43,683 nucleotides of DNA from Helochares maculicollis (lineage: Eukaryota > Arthropoda > Insecta > Coleoptera > Hydrophilidae): positions 1-43,683 of the forward strand of contig JAWQRO010000304.1 of NCBI GenBank assembly GCA_033557835.1. The letters run 5' to 3'. Positions 37,849 to 43,683 of the stretch are shown piece by piece; within the stretch, counting starts at the first letter, position 1, and each line of letters begins with the position of its first letter. Made by a program: the position numbers and the translations under genes. The notes below the pieces were generated by a model. It ran no database searches. It saw only the letters and a list, made by a program, of their open reading frames with translations, and had not been told where the DNA came from.

Positions 37849-39121
37849 CGAGGTGTGTTCAAAAAGTATCGCGAATTTTGTGTTTTTTCAAAAATTATGT
37901 ATTTATTTATGAATATCTATTTTTCCCCTTCACAGTAATCCCCATAAGATATTATACACTTGTGCCAACGTTTTTTCCCATCTTCAAAGCACTTAAAAAA
38001 TGTTCTTTTATTTTGTTCGGCTCCTCCTTCCATACCATCTTTATCTCGTCAATATTAGCGTAGCGTCGTTCTTTCACGGGCCTCTTTAGTTTCGGGAACA
38101 AGAAAAAATCACAGGGGGCCAGATCTGGGGAATATGGTGGCTGCGGCATCATTAGTGTGTTGTTTTTGGCCAAAAAGTAGCGCACAAGCAACGATGTGTG
38201 AGCAGAAGCGTTATCGTGGTGCAAAAGCCAATTTTTGTTCTTCCACAAATCCGGGCGTTTCTGGTGGATTGCTACACGCAAATTGCGCATATCTTGCAGG
38301 TAATATTCCTTATTGACCGTTCTACCTTGTTGCAAGAACTCACGATGCACCACGCCCCTGCAAACGAAAAAAACGGTAAGCAAAGCTTTCACAGTCGACC
38401 GAACTTTTCGCGCTTTTTTCGGTCTTGGTTCGTGCAGCAGCTTCCATTGAGATGATTGAGCTTTGGTTTCCACGTCATAACCGTAAACTCACGATTCGTC
38501 ACCAGTTATGACCCTCTGGAGCAAATTTGGTTCGTCGCGGACAGAGTCCAACAGCTCATTAGCTATTTTCATGCGAAGCTATTTTTGGTCGAAATTGAGG
38601 AATTTTTGTACGAATTTCGCGGCGACCCGTCTCATGCCCAAATCATTGATAAAAATCGAATGGCACAAGCCAATCGATATGTCTAAGTCCTCAGCAATTA
38701 CATCAATTTTTTCGTCTGTTGTTAAAGTGCTCGGGCGTCCGGCACGCTCTTCGTCGTTCACATATTCTCGGCCGTCTGAGAACATTTTGTACCACCAACA
38801 AACGTTGCTTCGGTCCAAGGTAGCTTCTCCGTATGCCACAGTCAACATTCGGAATGCATCCGCGCAGTTAATTTCGTTTTTCACACAAAATTTGATACAG
38901 GTTCTTTGATCCATTTTTTTAAATAGGTAAAAATCGAAGACGAGCTAAAACACCTGCAAGCAAAGCAGCTGTCAACAATTAACTTAACATTCAAAATGGC
39001 CGAACTTGTCGATATAAGTGAGAGACATGAGTACCAACATAACGCCACAAAAAAATCGAAATTCGAATATACGCAACCCGCAAAAATTTAAAAATACGCA
39101 ATACTTATTGAACACACCTCG
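37849..39121 (-). mobile_element. Nearly complete mariner with terminal inverted repeats (family B)
   Basis: Left end cgaggtgtgttcaaaaagta (then tcgcgaatttt) and right end (reverse complement cgaggtgtgttcaataagta, then ttgcgtatttt) form inverted repeats of about 30 bp with three mismatches. TA flanks both ends (37,847-37,848 and 39,122-39,123). The 1,273-bp length is standard for a mariner. The transposase lies on the minus strand and is largely readable, so this is the youngest-looking insertion in the window. It starts 65 bases beyond the end of the inverted mariner copy at 36,787-37,784. Family B differs in sequence and ends from family A. Confidence 0.96.
37952..38914 (-). pseudogene. Mariner transposase pseudogene (family B)
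   Basis: From ATG at 38,914 it reads MDQRTCIKFCVKNEINCADA, WWYKMFSDGREYVNDEERAG, LDISIGLCHSIFINDLGMRR and FLNFDQK, then a TAG at 38,579-38,581. The same frame resumes at once (IANELLDSV, VITGDES, first Asp 38,498-38,500) to a TGA at 38,489-38,491 where family members have Trp. It then stays open for 173 codons: LLHHDNASAH with the second Asp (38,213-38,215) and PYSPDLAPCDFFLFPKLK with the third (38,108-38,110), exactly DD34D. A frameshift near 38,000 displaces the last codons; WHKCII is visible in another frame. Between DEKI and AEDL (about 38,705) the helix-turn-helix region looks some 17 codons short, an inference from family length. The enzyme cuts and rejoins transposon ends at TA; this copy cannot. 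Confidence 0.95.
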
Positions 39122-39123
39122 TA

Positions 39124-39719
39124 TTTGTTTACAGTTGATTGGGCAATTGAGATTTTTCGCTACAGCACTAAGAAGTGATTCGTTAAAACGAAATGTAAAT
39201 ATGATAATACAGTTGAATTTTAGTGTCAAATTGGCCTCTTAAACCGGTCCCTATATAACAATAATTGGAAAGACCTAGAAACGATCACGACCGCAACAGT
39301 TAATCTACGCACATTACCAAGAGCCGGATGCATCCTCTCTGTGACAGTATTTCCACCAATTTGTAGTACATTTGCATTTAATTCCGGTAGCGCATTTCCT
39401 ATTCAATTTTAACAATTAACATAACCCATGTAACAATTTGTATATATTTATCTCGTTTTAACTTTGCACACTGCCGTTTACAACCACGAAATTATTTAAA
39501 TTTTAAGCAACATCCCATCAATAATCACCACTATTGAACAGAGCGTGAATACGTATCAGTGATATATTTTTACCAATCGTTGAATAAAACAGATTCCATG
39601 CATAATATCATTTAGATGAAGTACGAGCAAAGAAACGAAACATGAAGCTAGTAATTAAATATGAGGCAGTCTAGTACGGAAATTAATGGCAGTTATCGGC
39701 TGTACGCGATATAAAATAG
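39124..39719. other. AT-rich DNA with no recognisable gene
   Basis: Flanking sequence after the family B mariner. Short frames only; no terminal repeats or RNA genes seen. Confidence 0.5.
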
Positions 39720-40145
39720 GTGCTAAATTATAAATTATCCGACGGCCGGTTCTTTATTAGGTACGGCTTTCGAACAAGAGATTACACAGAAGACATTAAT
39801 TTGGAAGTTCCGATAGAAGGAGCTAGGGTTGCCACCATGCCAGAAGCTCGTTTTCGCTTTAGCTGGTTGCCTCGACATCAGCAGCCACTACTTCATAAAA
39901 TACCCTGTGCGGAAACATTACACTCACTTATTGACATAAAACTCGCTCCACAAAGTAGATGGCTTCATTTGACGTTGGCAGCTTACATTTTTCATAGATT
40001 ACGTTATATATTACCTTTAATTTTGCACCAAATTCGCCTATCGCCTTTTCCCTTCTCAGATTTATTATTCAATATATGCGAAAATTGCTGGAAACGTTGG
40101 CGCGTTATTAATCGACAGTATTTTCCTTTATTTATTGCTTTCTAG
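39720..40145 (+). CDS. Unrecognised 141-codon open frame (doubtful)
   Basis: The longest uninterrupted frame in the window apart from transposase. It starts at a non-ATG codon as translated (ttg/tgc context near 39,720 rather than a clear Kozak start); the first internal ATG is at about 39,838. The translation is basic, with Arg- and His-containing segments (FRFSWLPRHQQPLLHKIP) and a hydrophobic middle (LHLTLAAYIFHRLRYILPL) that could be a membrane helix. I recognise no family. By stop-codon frequency at this composition, a frame of about 140 codons is expected a few tenths of a time by chance in a window this size, so it may be spurious. Confidence 0.2.
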   Translation: MLNYKLSDGRFFIRYGFRTRDYTEDINLEVPIEGARVATMPEARFRFSWLPRHQQPLLHKIPCAETLHSLIDIKLAPQSRWLHLTLAAYIFHRLRYILPLILHQIRLSPFPFSDLLFNICENCWKRWRVINRQYFPLFIAF

Positions 40146-42041
40146 ATAATGTTTAAAATAAACATTTCCAATGAAAACATATATTTTTTTAAATCTAAGC
40201 GTAACTTCGAGAAAGTTTTCCGTGGCGAACTGAAGTTGTTTTTATTAAAAAACATTTTCAATGCCGAGAATGCAGTTCAAAACAACGCTTTAGTTACAAA
40301 GTGAAATTGAGTTCAAAATTAATGGTAAACAACCGCACGCTACAAGGTTCAAAGGAAACCAATTATCTAATTACATTTGACTCTACCTTTTTTTTAATGC
40401 AACTTTGAGTGTAATAAAACTAGGGGATAGATAGTTCGTAGCGCATTTGGCGCTGTAAAAACGGGACGATATTTGCAATTCGAAATTGGCCGTTTAAAAG
40501 TAATTTCCCATTTAAAGTTATTTGTTTCTGTTAAGCGCCCTATGGTCGAGTTCGTCTATGTCAATTAACCGAAACAATAAAAGTGTAAATTCATATAACT
40601 TTTTATTGTTAATTCCCGTGCTTTATTTGCTTTTTAAATTTATTGGCTCCGCTGTTTTACGCGTTGACTCGTAACTGCACAAGAAGCGAGGAGGTACAAC
40701 ATGTACAGCAATGCCTTGTACACAGGACTGTAAATTCGTCTTCTTTTTCCTACTTTTCGTCTTTATTTTAATTCAGTTGCCCTTACTTTAATTCAGAATT
40801 TTTAAAGGCGAATATGCGCTAAGAATTTCATTAATACTCGAAGAACAAAGCGCCAGATGTAACATAAAATTTTATATCCATCAAAATGAGAATATAAATT
40901 CTGCTGCAAGAGTTGGGTATCGCACAGCACACATCAAGTTATTGAAACGTAAATTTTTTATGTCACCTAAATCGATCGAAGTTTTTTCTTTTCGAAATAA
41001 ATGCTGTTGTTAAACGGCGTTCTTTACATACGAAAAATAAAATTGTTTATTTAATTGCTTCTACAATTGCACAGAAGCATGTCGGCGTCCAAGCTGCGAC
41101 GACAACGCTTCAACCATATTGAATCAAAACCCAATAGGTACAAATCCTATTTTTCAAACAAAGTCATGTGTAACATGAATATTAATTGTTGGTTGCGCAG
41201 CAACGAGAAATGTTCTCTGTTGGCTCTTCCATGTTTCATAAAAGATGAAACAACTGTTTGGTCAATTAAATCTGGTGTAATAACTGTGGTGGAGCGTTTG
41301 TTCAAAGATTTACAAAAGTGAACAAAGAGAGCCCAGCATATTTAATCGTTTGAAATATTGTGCGTGAGGCTGCGACCCTCGGCCCTCTAACCACAGCACC
41401 GTATGCGTTGTACATAGTAATGACGACCAAACCATTTTACTAAAATTGAATGCTTGCTGTATAAACAAGAAGTTTGACCGGGAAGCGGTTGTATAAGTTT
41501 GTAATCCACTCGTTTTTTAAACGTTAATCGCTTAACATTCCGGTCGGTTAATTAATCCGCATTAGGCGTTTTAAAATTTTAATCCCGCCTCCCAGATAGC
41601 CGTTAAGTTCCGTTACCCCGTTGGCTCTAGTCTTAATTCCAGTACCTACTGGAATTTTGTCAGGGACTACGTTACTTTCTAATCTCTGTTTTCCCGTCGT
41701 TGATTTAGGTTAAGATACACGCAACGTCACCGCCATCCTTTCAGGATCACTTTGCACAAAGGATCTCGCTTTAAATGTCACCCAAGTTATTATCCAGCTC
41801 TCGCTCTAAACGTTTCACTTCAGAAATGCCAAATAAGTATCTTCAGGCGTCGAATTATATTCCAGATTAATTTTATAAATTCCCGTTTGTAAACTAACTA
41901 AATTTAATGTGTTAGGTGACCTGCTTGCAACAAACTCAAACAAGTTCCATCACGGATCCGGTCACCGGGTTTGTGACCTAACGACCGGTGGCCGCGTCGT
42001 GGCGCCGCGCCTGGACGGTAACATTAGCCACTTATTTATCC
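40146..42041. other. DNA with no recognisable gene; GC-richer towards the end
   Basis: AT-rich to about 41,340, with one 88-codon frame (41,055-41,321 +) that I do not recognise. From about 41,350 to 42,030 the sequence becomes more GC-rich, with runs such as ggtggccgcgtcgtggcgcc near 41,987. It contains a perfect short palindrome at 41,635-41,656 and leads into the nested inverted repeats that follow. This has the look of a regulatory or conserved non-coding segment, which I cannot confirm. Confidence 0.45.
41635..41656. repeat. Perfect 10-bp inverted repeat
   Basis: aattccagta and tactggaatt are exact reverse complements around a 2-nt centre (cc). Such a dyad could be a site for a dimeric DNA-binding protein or a small hairpin; chance is also reasonable. 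Confidence 0.8.
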
Positions 42042-42149
42042 CCTGAAACCGATCGTCCTACAGCAGGAGTGCCTGGGGGAGGGATTAATCCACTATTTAT
42101 GACATCGCAAATAAAATAAAGTACAAATAGTGGATTAAAAGGTTTCAGG
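42042..42149. repeat. Nested inverted repeats
   Basis: Two concentric pairs: outer arms cctgaaacc (42,042-42,050) and ggtttcagg (42,141-42,149), inner arms taatccactattt (42,086-42,098) and aaatagtggatta (42,125-42,137). Both pairs are perfect. The inner loop is 26 nt. Between outer and inner left arms lie 35 nt, between inner and outer right arms 3 nt, so the full fold has a large bulge on one side. It could be a small foldback element, a structured RNA or paired protein sites. Confidence 0.75.
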
Positions 42150-42557
42150 AGATTTTTCACTTTAATATACGTTTGTTTTTTCGGATACGGTTGCCTAACT
42201 GAGCGTGTTGAATGATGATAACGACTGGCTGTCTGCAGATGAACTGCTGCGTTTTATCAAACGAACCATATAAATCGACCTAAAACAGGCATTTATTCGG
42301 GGAACGGAGCCCTGACAACACGATTGAACGGGACAGGTCGCTGTTGAAAGTTGGCATCGGGTTACGGCGTCGAGTCGGACCTAAAATTTTAAAGGACTCA
42401 AATCGGGTCTAGTAGCGGGTATCTTCTACTGCTGAAGTGATATTTGAAGTGTGGCACGGCGGTGTTTTTTCCGGGCCATTGTGACGATTATAACTTTAGG
42501 AAACATTCTAGCTTATTTTTGTGTTCCATACAAACATACATACCTACATACAAACAC

Positions 42558-42558
<1 letters not shown>

Positions 42559-42590
<32 letters not shown>

Positions 42591-42592
42591 TA
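42559..42592. repeat. (TA)n-rich tract
   Basis: An alternating TA tract, interrupted by two extra A bases, that borders the left end of the element at 42,592-43,471. Confidence 0.9.
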
Positions 42593-43467
42593 CAGAGCGT
42601 GTTTCAAAATTACGTTACAAAACTTAAAGGGATGGTAGATATAAGACATAATAAGCGATAGGTTTTTGTTTGCTCTTGGGGGCATAATTAGTAACCGAGA
42701 TATGAATTACATGTACATGTTAAGAACCTCTGTTGGAATTCCCTATGACGTCGTCTGTCGAACACCCTCGTTGAAAAGATATAAAGACGAGCGAAAAAAG
42801 TTAACAGCCCAATAAATTTCAACCGTAGAGAAAAAAACAAGCGCCATGTGTTTGATCGGATTGCGTTCATTTCAATTTGTTTTTAATGCATTATTTATTA
42901 TTACGTAAGTTAACTAAACTTTTCTTTATGCGGTTTTCAAAGAAAGACATATGTATTAATATGAAAATCATCTGAACTTACTAAGCACAAAACAAGGTGA
43001 TAAATGAAAGCGGATGCTCATCAAAAAACGTAAAGTGCAAAAAATTTACAATCACAGACGCAAGAGAAACAGTGCATGTGTTATCGATAGGAGACTGTTG
43101 GACCAGTCTGTCGTCGTAATAACATGAATTTGTACTATTAATTACGATAGAAATTGACTCTAGTCTATCGTATTTAAGTAGCCATCGAATTTTAACGATA
43201 AAGAATTACAAGTAAGTTATTATTTAGTTTACGATGTATGATGTAACCACCCTTCTTGCGGCGGTAATATAAAGCGATATTATTTCGAGGTCACGTTCGA
43301 TCTCGAGTTAAAAAACAAGGCGCTCGAATAAAATTTTACTGATATGGTTTCTTATGTTCTTTTTTCTGTCTACATGTTATTAGGAAGATTTTGTGTTCGT
43401 GAAATAATTTTATCTCGTGATTATGACGGATCTAACGCTGAGTTTTGGAAATTAATTCTGCAACACC

Positions 43468-43471
<4 letters not shown>
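42592..43471. mobile_element. Terminal-inverted-repeat element between (TA)n tracts, non-autonomous
   Basis: The left end acagagcgtgtttcaaaatt and the reverse complement of the right end (acagggtgttgcagaatt) match imperfectly as terminal inverted repeats of 18-20 bp. Long TA tracts lie directly outside both ends, so the target was probably TA. An 'acagggtgtt' end is common among insect DNA transposons, but I cannot name the family with confidence. The 880-bp interior has only short frames, the longest 60 codons (42,688-42,870 -), without recognisable transposase motifs. It is therefore a non-autonomous or internally decayed copy. The first roughly 100 bases read as a typical element end, also from memory. 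Confidence 0.65.

Positions 43472-43509
<38 letters not shown>
43471..43509. repeat. (TA)n microsatellite
   Basis: About 19 TA units directly following the right end of the terminal-inverted-repeat element. Confidence 0.97.
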
Positions 43510-43511
<2 letters not shown>

Positions 43512-43646
43512 TAGGGATAACCACGTAAAAATACACTAAGACATCCCCTCTTCAGAAGAAGTAGAAGCACGCGAACAACATTGTGTAAAAAAAATCTAAA
43601 TAATTAATTAAGGAGACCTCACCTTGAAAAACAGGTTGATATGGCT

Positions 43647-43683
43647 GATAATGATGATGATGATCATGATATATATATATATA
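43647..43683. repeat. (GAT)n and (AT)n microsatellites at window end
   Basis: A short run of GAT/ATG triplets (43,647-43,670) passes into an AT-dinucleotide run that continues to the last base, so its true length is unknown. Confidence 0.9.

Noticed and set aside
38134..38909. Several plus-strand open frames (60-133 codons) across this interval
   Set aside because: They lie antisense to the family B mariner transposase and carry no motif of their own; they are shadows of it.
1..43683. tRNA genes, CRISPR arrays, bacterial operons or viral genes
   Set aside because: I looked for B-box-like motifs, regularly spaced repeats and clustered long frames and found none that could be supported.

Overview
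This window is AT-rich, low-coding eukaryotic DNA, most likely from an insect. The evidence is indirect: it holds several unrelated lineages of mariner transposons of kinds common in insects, a piggyBac-like remnant, long (TA)n microsatellites, and tens of kilobases without any recognisable gene. I found no host exon I could name, no tRNA or rRNA gene, no CRISPR array and no prokaryotic operon structure. It reads as an intergenic region or a large intron.

Layout. Positions 1-15,230 are mostly unique AT-rich DNA with a leading (TA)n tract, GC-richer patches (about 1,420-1,570, 5,430-5,750, 10,750-12,060), a possible old repeat at about 7,953-8,040 and a pre-miRNA-sized hairpin at 9,151-9,217. 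A decayed piggyBac-like transposase lies at about 15,231-16,290 (+). Mellifera-type mariner remnants lie at about 18,960-19,765 and 26,130-26,520 (both +). A third, distinct mariner lies at about 22,296-23,480 (+). A GC-rich segment of unknown role spans 24,850-25,640.

From 28.9 kb on, mariners dominate. A copy with both ends and TA duplications lies at 28,930-30,099 (+), and a second, inverted copy of the same family at 36,787-37,784 (-). Both are internally deleted, with different endpoints. A decayed mariner lies at about 35,620-36,390 (+). The best preserved element is a full 1,273-bp mariner at 37,849-39,121 (-), with matching terminal inverted repeats, TA target duplications and all three catalytic aspartates, broken by two in-frame stops, a probable small deletion and a late frameshift. 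Three mariners therefore sit within about 3.5 kb. The window ends with nested inverted repeats at 42,042-42,149 and a terminal-inverted-repeat element of about 880 bp inserted between (TA)n tracts at 42,592-43,471.

No gene here appears functional. The sequence shows no genes working together; what can be read is a history of repeated cut-and-paste transposon invasion and decay. I see no convincing new biological system. The items most worth checking are the clustered mariners, the element flanked by TA tracts, the nested inverted repeats and the small hairpins.
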